Of a stretch of 64,000 nucleotides of DNA, positions 1 to 12,000 are shown piece after piece. Position numbers and translations under genes: made by a program. The DNA lies in the NCBI GenBank assembly GCA_031763025.1, contig JASSKH010000017.1, positions 3,371,924 through 3,435,923 on the forward strand, read 5' to 3'. Under the pieces are notes generated by a model, which worked only from the letters and a program-made list of their open reading frames with translations, ran no database searches and was not told where the DNA came from. Positions within the stretch are counted from its first letter, which is position 1; the number at the start of each line of letters is the position of its first letter. The stretch comes from Macrocystis pyrifera (Eukaryota > Sar > Phaeophyceae > Laminariales > Laminariaceae).

Positions 1-89
1 CAGATCGATTTCGCGGCTGGTCTCGCCCGGGTTAAGGTCGAGGTGTTTCCATCCCAAGGATACTTGGCCGAGAAAGTCCCCTTGCTTCC
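1..89 (-). CDS. Gene 1 exon 23 (partial): end of C2-E
   Basis: After TGCGGACAG the exon reads KQGDFLGQVSLGWKHLDLNP then GETSREIDL, closing C2-E with the GD calcium ligand and FLGQ. The frame is open to base 1, so the gene continues beyond the window. Confidence 0.88.
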
Positions 90-632
90 CTGTCCGCATT
101 GAGTTGAGGAGTTGCAGAAGACAAGCGGGTTGTGCCGGTAAGCTTTTTTTTTTCACCTTTTTTAGTTCCTGCGAGCGACTGGTCCTACCGTCACATTTCT
201 CAAAACATGTACAAAGGTTATTAACGTGTAGGACACCCGTCTAGTGCTTTGGTTAGATCCGTTTACTACTGTGTGTCTGGAGTTTTTGCTTGATAATTTG
301 CCTGTGGGCGCGGCGTGCTGGAACACATCTGATACAAATTGTTATCTGGTGTGTTTACGAAGCGTAGGCCATAGCGTTTTTGCGACAGTCACAGAAGTAC
401 AAAATGTACTTTCTCCTGGACATTTAACTATACAAACTTCATGAGCGAGATCTATTAACCGCAATAGACCTTGATGAAGCTAAGTACCTACAAACTCAAC
501 AATAACAAATCAACTCGAAGACAAAACAATAAACAACTCAATCGAGCACACCCCATCTATGTTCCCGCTAATGGACAAGAAGCTCAGCGGTTTTCCTTAC
601 CTACAGCGGCGGCCCGACCCGACCCGACCCAC
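1..632. other. Intron between exons 22 and 23, no extra feature
   Basis: From 90 to 632 I see only an AT-leaning intron and, next to the donor, a short (GACCC)n run at 612-632. No repeat family or ORF worth naming. Confidence 0.5.
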
Positions 633-3600
633 CTAGGTCTTCATCCCAGAGCTGAACGACAACGTTGCACCGGGCTTTGTTACCCGCGACGTGGACGCGG
701 AAAGTCTCCTTCGGCTCTGCCCAGCGGGGCTCCAGAGTCTTGAACAGGGTCCGCGTGTGGCCTATCTCCCTCCGGTTCACGAGAACCTTCGCGAAGGGGT
801 CCGACTTGCCGAACACGTCGGTCTTGGCGAGGCCGCTGGCAGACAAGACGGTTAGCGACACCTTGTAGGAGACACGGCGTTGTTTGTCACGGTGGGGTCG
901 CGGGAGACACATAGCGTAAGGAAGCACAAGCATGGACGGTAAGTCAGTCTACAAGTCATTGAGTGCTGGATTCCCTTTTTGTAAGTGGATGGTTGATATA
1001 ATAATAACAATAACAATAACAATAACAATAACAATAACAATAATAATAACAATATAAATAATAATAACAATAATAATAATAATAATAATAATGATAATAA
1101 TAATATTATTAATAATATTAATAATAATATCAATAAAACAACAATAACAGCAATAACAATAGTGATAACAATAGTAATAAAAATAGGACTGGACGAGGAC
1201 GGTGTCATACACGCCCGTCTTGGTCAGGCCGCTCGCAGACAGAACACAGCCTGCAGCAGAAATAATACCTGCATGGTGTGGTCGGGGGCGGAAATGTTCT
1301 CTTTCCTTTTTTCATGGTGAAGCATGCCACTCTAGGCGTCTGTTAATATAAGGATCGCTTGGTATTCATGTTAATGTATAAACGGTCCTTATATTCCCGC
1401 CCCGAGTTACAGACCTAGTACAGGGGAACATAGTAATACATATTACGGGGGAACACAGAAAATAGGACCAAATGTTGTTAGTAAAGTTAGGGAAATATAT
1501 AGGTTTTTATTTGTACCGTAGGTCCTATTAACTGTGGTCCCCCGTAATAGTAACCAGAACCAAACATAGTGTGTAAAAAGAGAGGGATACTTGGCTTTCG
1601 GGTCCAAAACGCGTTCCGGGTGCCTCACACCGCAATCGCATACCTTAGCGCCGTATCACCACAGGAGGGGTATGGAAAGGAAAATCGTACACGACGTTCC
1701 CACGGAACACCGAACGGTAGCAGAACCCCTAATCAACTAGGCTACAAGTTTGGGGACAGTAAGGAATAGAAGGCACCCGCAAAAAAGGACACGCACCAAA
1801 CGAGCGACGGCATTGAGATAAGAGAAGGGTCAACAAGTATGGGTGTGATCTCATGCCGCAGCAGAGAGAGGCCTCATTGATCCCAAACTATATACGAATT
1901 AATCTACGACGCGATGTTACAACAGTAATCTGGAACAGAAAAGAGGGGACGCCAGCAGGGTGGATCCCTTTTCGGGAAAGCCTCATTGTTGTACGGGGAG
2001 ACAGTGATTGAGTATCACTCCGTGAGCGACATCGCAGCTCCACAACAGCACGACAAAGTAGAAAGAGGCTAGGAAACAACAGACCATCCCGCCCGCCCAT
2101 CGTTGGTAGCGAGGTGTACCGTCGACAACGACATCAGTTTTGTTAGTGCTTTTTTGTACCGGGGTGCCTACTCTCTGCGACGAGATGCCGCGTTGATTGC
2201 CAGGCAGACAGTTAAGGCGGGAGTAGTAACCCTGGGTGAGAGTCTCCGGCTGGTCGCAGCAGGAGACCTCATTGATCCCAATCTAGATACGAATTAAGCT
2301 ACGACGCGATGTTACAACAGCAATCAGAACCACATATAGTGCGTAAACACAGGGAGATACTTGTCTTTCGGGTCCATCGTAGATTCTGATTAAAACATTA
2401 TCCCCCCCCGTTTTAGTGTAAGGGCGTGAAACATACTACTCTGTCCCACAATAGAATGGCAATTTTGATTAAGTATTAATATACGAACGTTATTTATAGA
2501 TAGATACAGAGTGGTAGACGGGAAATCAAGAGGATTGGGAGAACATGGAAATGCAGGTATACTGGGGGGGGGGGGGGGGGGGGGGGGTACTCATTATCAT
2601 GCACGGCCGTAGTCGTATGACCATAGACCCTCGCATCCCTACAATGCCGGGGGGGGGGGGGCGGGGGAGCGTACTCATTTTGTTGGTTGCCTTTTAGTCA
2701 TTTGACCATTGATCACGCATCCCTTTCGAGACGGAGCACCGTTCCTACTCCAAATAGAAACACCTCCAACATTTGGCGCTTATTACGTTGATTCCATACA
2801 TTACATAGAAGCTTTTTGCTATTCTTATCCCCTTCCTGTTTGCCCGCCCGTGGCCATCATCCATCTCCTAGGATAGCGATCGTTTTCTCGCTGCTATCTA
2901 GAGTATCAAACTCCTCCATGCCACGTTCATCTATTTCCCTCATGTCCTCTTCTAACACATCCCGTTCCTCCTTGTATATTTCACGGTGGGTATGGACTTA
3001 ACTCAGCTGATCTATGTGATCTATCTTATCTAGCTGGTCTATTCGGTTTATCTGATCTATCTGATCTATCTGATCTATCTGATCTATCTGATCTATCTGA
3101 TCTATCTGATCTATCTGATCTATCATCTGATCTCTCTGAACTATCTGATCTATCTGAACTTTTGAGAAACACGGTGGGTATGGAGTGCCATGGCCTAGGT
3201 GCCAACGAACAACACCGTGCACCGCAAATCGGATCCCGGTGACACTGGGCAGTTCCTCCCCAGTTGAGGAGTTCCGACAGTCAGACACTATTTCGGGCCG
3301 AGAGTGCTACCTCGGCACGCGTCGCAAGGCGTTGTCGTGTCCGATGCACTACACGGATGTATATGCAACAAATAAAGTCACCTGGATTCCGCTAGCAGCC
3401 CCTTCAGGAGGCTCGTCAGGCATGTCGCCGTAAGCCTCTCGGACCGAAAACATTAGAACTCCTTGTACCAGCCGGTTAAAAGCGTTGCCCTCGTCCATGT
3501 TTTTCTCCTGGGAAGACGGTGTGCAGCGTTTGGTAGGGGACCATTTTGGGAAATGTGGTATGATACGCGCCGAAAACACCTCTTTTAATTACCAGTAGGG

Positions 3601-6568
3601 TTTTCTCTTACGCACAATGGGAAAGATATATCCCTGGTGTAGGCGGGTCCTGCCGCGTCTGTTTGTATGTTTTGTTTTACTTATGTTGTCCATCCCATTT
3701 AAACCATTTTAGGACTGCAGCCCCGTTTTGGGGGGGAAACTACTTGGAATTTGACTGGTTTGTCCCCCCAAAATGGGACTGCATTCCTAAGGGGTTGATG
3801 TCTTCGCCCCCCCTTTTTTTCTCTCTCCCTTCCTAGCGGTAATTCAGATCCGGGATCTCTTATATGCTCCCCCATCCCCGCTACGGTGATATACGCGCCT
3901 TGCATTCGTATCGCTAGTTTGAAGGGGTCGTTCAGCGCTTTCTTCTCTCCTATATAATAGACTCGAGTCGAATGGAAATGTCATCTCGTGGTTGACAGAA
4001 ACAAATCCCTCCCCCCCCCCCCCCCCCCCCCCCCAAAAAAGGCACTGACGGAGTGCTCTTCGGCCATCGCGACGGATAGAGAGGTGCGCCTACTTTGGCC
4101 TTCTGAGGATCTTCCGTTCGAGGGACCTCCAAACCCCACCCGTAATCTGACATAGAGAAAACATCAAAACGCAACCTGTCGAACGGTGCCACGGCTGGGC
4201 ATACCCGGTCATCAAAAAGTAGCGGTAAAAACAAAAATCCCATCTCAGCGATCCTTCAGTTAAGGACCCTCGCCGCTCGGATTTTTTTGTTTTGTACAAA
4301 AACGCCACCCCTATCGTTGTGTCCGATGGAAAAAAAAAAAAAAAAACTCTTGAGAGAGAAAAAAAGGTCAACCCAACCAACCCGACGTCAAAACTCTCAT
4401 ATTTTTATGGCCCACGTATATACCTGTAGTGAGATAGTTCCTCAGTTGCAATGGTTGAGGATCCCCCTTCCCCAGGTCAATAAAAAACAAAAGAAAAAAC
4501 GGCCAAAAAGAGGTACTGCTGCACCCTGTACCTCTGTCCTCAAAAAGAGGTACTGTACCCTGTTTACAACTATCGTATCCTATTCCCAAAAAGAGGCAAC
4601 TGTACCTTGTTACACCTATTTTAGCATACGTCCCATGCATACATATATATAAAGATTTAACCCTTTTCTGAACATTTTCTGAACATTTTCCGAACTTTTT
4701 CCTGAAAAGACGGTGGTTGGGCGAGTCTTTTTTTTCTCGGAGCCTCCTCAAAGTGAGAAGGAGCCCCAGAAAAAGCGGGAGCATTAGACCCCCTCTCTGT
4801 TCTAGCGCCGGGCGATCTAAGGCCACCAATTTTTTTGTTTGGGTGGGTGCCCCCCCCGCCCCCTCCCCCCTTGTTTGCAGGAAAAATCGACTCCGAAGTT
4901 GACGCGGGAAGGAAGGGCTGAATGCAGTCTTCTCGCGATAAAAAAGAGCAACGCACAGACCGTGGTGGGGAGGGGGGAGGAGAGCCTGCTCTGTGACCCC
5001 AGGTCTGAGTCACGACTATCACGGGGAACCATAGTAAATAGGACCACGTATTGTTAGTAAAAATAGGTAAATATATAGCTTTTTGTGCGTATCGTAGGTC
5101 CTATTTACCATGGTCCCCCGTATTAGGGGGGGAGAGAGAAAATAAGGGAGAAGAAAAAAAGAATGGGATAGAACAAATGAAACGAACAAAGAAACAAATC
5201 TCAGTCCAAGGCCGCCATTTTCTGCTGAATGGGTGGGTGGGTGGGTGGGTGGGTGGGTTCCCCTTGTGTTCGCAGGAAATCGACTCGGAAGTTATCCTCT
5301 CAGGGGGGGGGGTGTTGTCGTGCGAATTTACACGGTATAAGCCCTCGGTCAATCATCATAGCAGAAACATCACAACCCGTAGGTAGGTCGTACCAGTTCG
5401 CACTCCATAGGTCCAGTTGGGAGGCTGAGCTCCAAAAGCTCCTCCTTCGGCAGAGGGACCTGAGCGAGACGTGGTATGCGAGGGGCGGTGCACGGCTGTT
5501 GTGAAAGGGCTGGGCGCGCGCTGGCAGAAGGCTCTCGTATTCCGATAAAATTTACCCTGACCTACAGCAGCTGGTTCGCCACGATTGTCGGCAAATAAGC
5601 CGCTGCCGTCGTTGTGCAAAAGGGAGGTGAAGGGTGTCGGTACCTCCCTAGAAAGAAAGAAACTACTGCGCCCATGATCTCCGCCATACACAAGAGACCG
5701 AGTCTTGCGCATTGGAACGCTTATTTCGTAGCTGCTGCCGCCCCCGAGCCCCGCCTTCCTTGCTTCCTGCCCGTCTTCCTGCGTTGGCCCCCTCAGCCCA
5801 ACTCGCGCTGCCTGCTCGACTCCAACGCGTTGGAACCCCAACCGCAAAGCAGAGGTGCCCCTGTCACGAAAAAAACAACCCCCCCCCCCCCCCCCCCCCC
5901 CCCCCCAGACCCCGTCGCGAGGCGTGTGCGCATCCAACTACGTATTATACATGTCTCCACACTCCCTCCTTGTGGCCGCAGCCCCTGATGTGCCTGCAGC
6001 AGACATGACAACTCGAACATAACTCAAAATAGTGTTCCATCTGTTGTATAGGTCAGATCGATAAGGCAGATGCACGAAAAAAAAAAAAAACATCTCAAGA
6101 ACATTGGTACAACAGTACCAGGTATTAAACCAAAAACAAAATACGAAAATTACCCCCCCCCCAAAAAACATTCCTCGTCACTGAACTGATACACACCTAG
6201 TGTTATTTTTTTCCCCGTCCCTTTATTTTCAACGTCATGATTCTGGCGTTTCCTTCCACCACAAAACAAAGAAAAGCTTTGACATTCGGTTGGATGCGTC
6301 ATTATCATCATTATCATCATCACCGCCGCCGCCGCCGCCTCCTAATTATTTCTGTCAATGCTTCACCTGCCCCAGAAAGTCTCCCTCTCCGAGGTCATCT
6401 TCGTCCCAGACTTCGAGGCTCATGTCACATTGTGCCGCGTCTTCGACGCCGACCGCGATCACAAACCGTTCTTCTGGGTCCGCCCACACGGGGTCAAGTG
6501 AGAGGGGTATGGTGCGAGTGCGCCCGAGCTGAACAAAAAAAACACGGAGTTGGTTGGAGGGGAGTCGG

Positions 6569-6601
<33 letters not shown>

Positions 6602-8277
6602 ACACATTATCATGCATGGCCGTAGTCGTATGACCATATACCCTGCACCTCTACAATGCCGGGACAGAGCACGTCGGGTTTTCACCGACCAGGTAGAGTC
6701 GCGGGGGGGGGGGGGGGGGGCAGAGGGGACGGTGGTACGTACGTAGATTTTATCTATACGATATACGACTCGGCCCTATCTACACGAACTCCTCAAGATA
6801 GAGCTCAATCCCGAGAAAACAAAAAAGAGAAATTTCCCAGAAGCATTGACAGTCCACGCTACAGCGACTTCTCGAAGTCTGACTCGTTTCCCAAACGATG
6901 TTCCCGCAAGCTCTGTGGTTTTGACCATTGCCGGGGGAAAACGCAGTAATCGGACCCAAAATATGGTGGATAAACATATGTGGATACGTGATTTTAGGGT
7001 CCCTGTTTTGATCCTAATTACTATTGGGACCCAGTAATCAGGACCAATCATGCTCTAAACAAACACCGGAATATATGGGTTTTTGTGTATATGATGGGTC
7101 CTTATTACTGTGGTCCCCCGTTACAGGGAGGGGTCAGGGATAGGGATAGGAAGGTTGCGGACTCGAAACAAATGCAACTCACGAAACCGCGGGGGCACGC
7201 ACGTGCTCTTTCTTTACCTGCTTATGCTTGTTGACGCGAAGAACCACATAAGGGTCTGAGAGACCGAACCTGTCGGCTTTCGCCAATCCTCTCGCCTCCA
7301 TCACTCGAATTTCCAACCTTCGATACTGGGAATCCAGTTGAAAGGTTCGGGTTGGGGGGGGGGGTTGAAATGTTCAGCTAGGATGGGGGGGGGGGGAGAA
7401 CTCATTATCATGCATGAGCGCGTGGTCGTATGGCCATAGATCCTCGAGGAGGAGGAGGAGGAGGAGGGGGGGGGGGGGGGGGGGTACTCATTATCATGCA
7501 TGGCCGTAGTCGTATGACCATAGACCCTCGCATCTCTACAATGCCGGGACGGAGCACGTCGGGTTTTCACCGACCAGACAGACATTGCTTGCACCAAGCG
7601 CGAAGCGCCGTGAGGTGTTGGGCGGGTCGCATGAAGAGTGAGTTGCATCCTACTCAGAACCGCAAAAAAGGCGGATTTCTTGCATATGGATGACTGCGTC
7701 AAATCGTTGAATTAATTTCTGGTGTGGCCACTTCCAGAGACAGCAATGGCTTTACTATGTAACTGCCTCGTGGGTACCTCACCACATACACTACGTGATA
7801 CGATCATCCCCCTTGTGCGGAGAAAATATTCTCCCGGCACAAGAATGATCTAGCTTGACCGCCAGCCGTGGTATCCGCCGACAACAACAAAAACGGTACC
7901 CTGGCTGTCTAGCTCACGCAGTGAGAGGCGTGTTGTACAGCGTCGTCGCCAACCGACGCAAACCCAACCTAAATATATACCAGGTATAACAGGTAGGAGG
8001 AGGGGGGGGGGGGGATGAACTCATTGTCATGCATGGCCGTAGTCGTATGACCACGGACCCTCGCATCCCTATAATGCCGGGACGGAGAGAAACGCCGGGT
8101 TTTTCCCCGACCAGGCATAAACATCGCTTGCACCGAACGCGCGAAGCGAAACGTGAGGCAGGTGTCCGGCGAGGAGTCGCGTGAAGAAGGGTGAGCTTCA
8201 CGCGTCCTACTATGAAGAACCTCTCGCTCGTGAGGCGGGCTTTCTTTCATATGGATAGCAGCGTCGAATTCATGAAT

Positions 8278-8312
<35 letters not shown>

Positions 8313-8981
8313 GTGTACTCGATAGGAGAGATGTACTCGATCTCATGCATGGCCGTAGTCGTATGACCATAGACCCTCGCATCCCTACAATGCCGGGACG
8401 GAGCATGTCGGGTTTTCACCGACCAGGCAGACATTGCTTGCACCAAGCGCGAAGCGCCGTGAGGTGTCCGGCGAGTCGCATGAAGGGTGAGCTGCATCCT
8501 ACTAAGAACCGCTTGTGAGGCGGACTTGCATATGGATGACAGCTTCAATGAGTTCGTTAAATTTCCGGTGTGGCCACTTCCAGAGACAGCAATGGGAGTA
8601 CTATGTAACTTCCTCTTGGGTGCCGTACCTTGAACATTACGTGATACGATCCATTCCCTTGTGCAGAGTAAAGGTTCTTTACCTCGCACAAATGATCTAA
8701 CTAGACGACCAGCTGTGGGCGACCGCCAAAAAAAAAAAAAAACGGTACCCTGATGTCTAGCTCACGTAGTGAGCGGCATGTTTTACAGTGTCGTTGCCAA
8801 CCGACGCCAACCCAACCCATATATAATATATGGGGGGGGGGGGGTGGTTGAAGTGTTAGGATAGGCGAGGGGGGGGGTGTACTCATACTCATTGTCATGC
8901 ATGGCTGTAGTAGACTACGACACGGGTTTTATTAATTATATTTTATCGTTTTTCTTCCATCCCATTTGTTATACTCGCCCT

Positions 8982-9032
<51 letters not shown>

Positions 9033-12000
9033 CTTCTGGTCGTAACTCAGGCCCGGCGTCACATCGGTAGCAGGCTCCCTCTCCTCCTCTTTGTCCCCCT
9101 CGGACACTACGGTTCTTGCCTTAGAAGGATTTTTTACCGCGAGAATACGTCGGCCGTTTTTTCCCTCGTCGACACTCACCCTACTATTTTAGGCGCTCTC
9201 AGCAGTTGACTCCGTTTTTTTTTTATAAAATATATTTTTGCAAATAAATTCAAAAGTTCGACCCACGTGTGGAGTCGAAATCCGGCATCACCTCTTAGCA
9301 GCATTCGAGGGTACCATTTGCCCACCGGGGCATGGGCGTCGCAAACCAACCAACACACACGCAAACCGATCATCGAAATTGACAGCTACGAAGCGTCGCC
9401 TTGAGCTTTTCGGCAGCCATGCGGGTTGTGGCCAACTCGGTGTGACAGCAGAGAGAAGAAAGAAAAAAAAAAAAAAACGCCGACCCTGACAGCGTACCCG
9501 CTTCATTCCACGTTCATTTGCGTGACCTCTCCATAAAATATCAAGGTTCAAAGAAAAGCTCGAGAGTGCGTACTCGTATTCGTACGTACATGCTCGTATG
9601 TGCTTGTGTTAAGAAGCGTGATAAGACAGGAGATAAATGTAGCATTTTTTGGTAGAAATATCTCTGACTGATGGGTTCCTTAAGGGTACTGAGGAACTAC
9701 CTACCCAGTACCGTCGGATCTCCGTTTTTTTCGTTTTGGAACATGATTCAATGCGATATATACCTTAAACTTGATTTCCTCCGTAAAAACAGAGGAATGC
9801 TACGTACGTAAGCTTTCCTGATTTTTTAATGCCCTTCTGTTAAATTTCTTGATTCGTTTAGGACATGTGTTTCCTGGTTGTTCTTGCTTTACTTTCTGAC
9901 TCTTCCCTTCTTTGAAGAAGAGAAAAAAGAGAAAAAGATGGAAAACTCCGGCTAAATCATACAAAGCTTCTCACGATGAATAACGACCCTCATGAAGTCT
10001 AAGCTACACCCTTTGAAGTTTTCTTGTGCACATAATACCTGCGTGAGGATCGAAGACCTTGAAAGTGCGGCGGACGGCGCGAACTTCCCGCTCAAGACGC
10101 GGGTATCAGTCGGTTCCTCTTCCCCTTCGTCGACGCCTTCCAGCCTGTAGAAAATTTCGCCCTGCACCAGCCACTGCTCTGATAGCGGAACCTTTTTGCA
10201 GCCATGCATTGGTGTATGTGTGCACGCACACCGCGGGGTTTGTTGGACATGTATATATACTGCGCATGTAAGTGTGAATGGCATTGGGTTTGCACAATGG
10301 AAAATGACAGGGTTTTTAACGGGTCGGGTCAAATCTCGCGGGTCGGATCGGGTCGAGTCGGGTCGGGTCGGGTCGGGTCGGGTCGAGTAAGGGTGGCCCC
10401 ACCGGATTCGTGAAAGTATGAAAATCTGCCGACCCGACCCGACCCGACCTGACCCGACCTGACCCGACCTGTGGATTTTGAAAACACCTTGACCCGACCC
10501 ACGGGCCGGGTCATGGCTCGTGAAGAGCTCTGCTAACCCGTTTAGGACTGCAGTCGCGTTTTGGGGACAAACTGCTTGATAATTTAAGTGGTTTGTCCCT
10601 AAAACGGGACTGCAGTACTAAAAAAGGGTTTGTTTTCTATGCACCAAAAATAGGAGCAAGCAGGCTGTCCTTCGACGAGGCTGCTACGCACTGCACCCTC
10701 GTCATATATGTGTCGAAGGTAGAAGGGGCGTGATGATGTTTCGGTTAACTGGAAAGACTATTATTACGGGGGACCATAGTCAATAGGACCAAATATTGTT
10801 AGTAAAAATAGGTAAAATATATAGGTTTTTATGTACACCGTAGGTCCTATCAACTATGGACCCCCCTAATAGAAGGCGTGCCACAGTAAGGAGGTAGCAT
10901 TTTTTAGACCAAAAAAATGTTTCTGACTGATCGGACTCCTTCACGGAATATCGTTGGAATACCTAGGCTCGAGGGATACACCATTGGTGTTTTGGGATTG
11001 GTCATCGGGTTACGCTGTTGAGCTTTTTTTCTAAAAAATCAATCTCTGGTAGGGGTGAGGGAAATTTAGATGTTGCCGGCACCATAGCAGGCGTCCTATT
11101 TACGGGGGACCATAGTAAACAGGACCTACGGTACACACAAAAACCTATATATTTACCTATTTTTAATAACAATATTTGGTCCTGTTTACTATGGTCCCCC
11201 GTAAAATAGAGTATACCGGTAGGCGATATAGGTGCAGGAAGGAACCACCATTTCCAAAAATATCACGGGAATGATGCGTACCTGGTAACGTTTTTTGGTA
11301 GGAGATTCGGGGGATGCTAACGCGGTCCTCCGTGGGTGTTTGCTGAATAGTGGATGGTACGAAGTCGTTTTCCGCAGTCGCTTCCTCCTTCTTAAACCCA
11401 GCGTATAAATTCGATTGAAATGCCCCTTTCTTTCAAGTCAAGTAACAATATTTGCTTCGGCCATTTCGGAAAGGGTATATTTTCCTTGGCATAATCGAAA
11501 TCTCTATCTCTGGCGTCGTCAAAATCCCCATTTTTTCGGCGTCGTCGTCGTCGTCGCCGTCAAAAACAGTAGAAACTCTCTTTGTAGCCAGACAGACCGG
11601 CCGGCAAATGCACGAAATGCATGCATGCGTACCTCCTGTTTTTTTTGCAGCTTGACCTGCTTGTTGTGAGCCTCCGCGCCTTTGAGCGTTCCGGGCGAGT
11701 GGAAGCGCAGGAGATCATTGCCAGAAATAGCCGCCTGTCTCGCACGACATGGAGGGGGGGGGGGGGGGGGGTTGCGTGTCGCAATGTTGTGCGTGCAGGT
11801 AGGAAATCGTGTGCACATCGGACAGATAATCTACAGATAGATCCCTATCTACAGGTAGATCATCTACAGATAGATCCCTAACCTGCCGTTGAGATAAGTT
11901 GTCGGGGATCTGTAAACACACATATCCAACCCAGGAAAGGGGTGCGATAGTAGATCATGCAGATTCTACGGCTCCCACCCGACAACATGAGCTACAGAAG

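Noticed and set aside
852..1212. Minus-strand open frames full of Ile, Val and Leu
   Set aside because: They read through the (TAA/ATA/CAA)n microsatellite and overlap a decayed C2 fragment; no real membrane protein.
2998..3288. Open frame with a repeated Asp-Gln-Ile unit
   Set aside because: Pure product of the TGATCTATC minisatellite.
6237..6746. 169-codon plus-strand frame over 6.3-6.7 kb
   Set aside because: It is antisense to exon 20 of Gene 1 and then runs into poly-G; composition is not protein-like.
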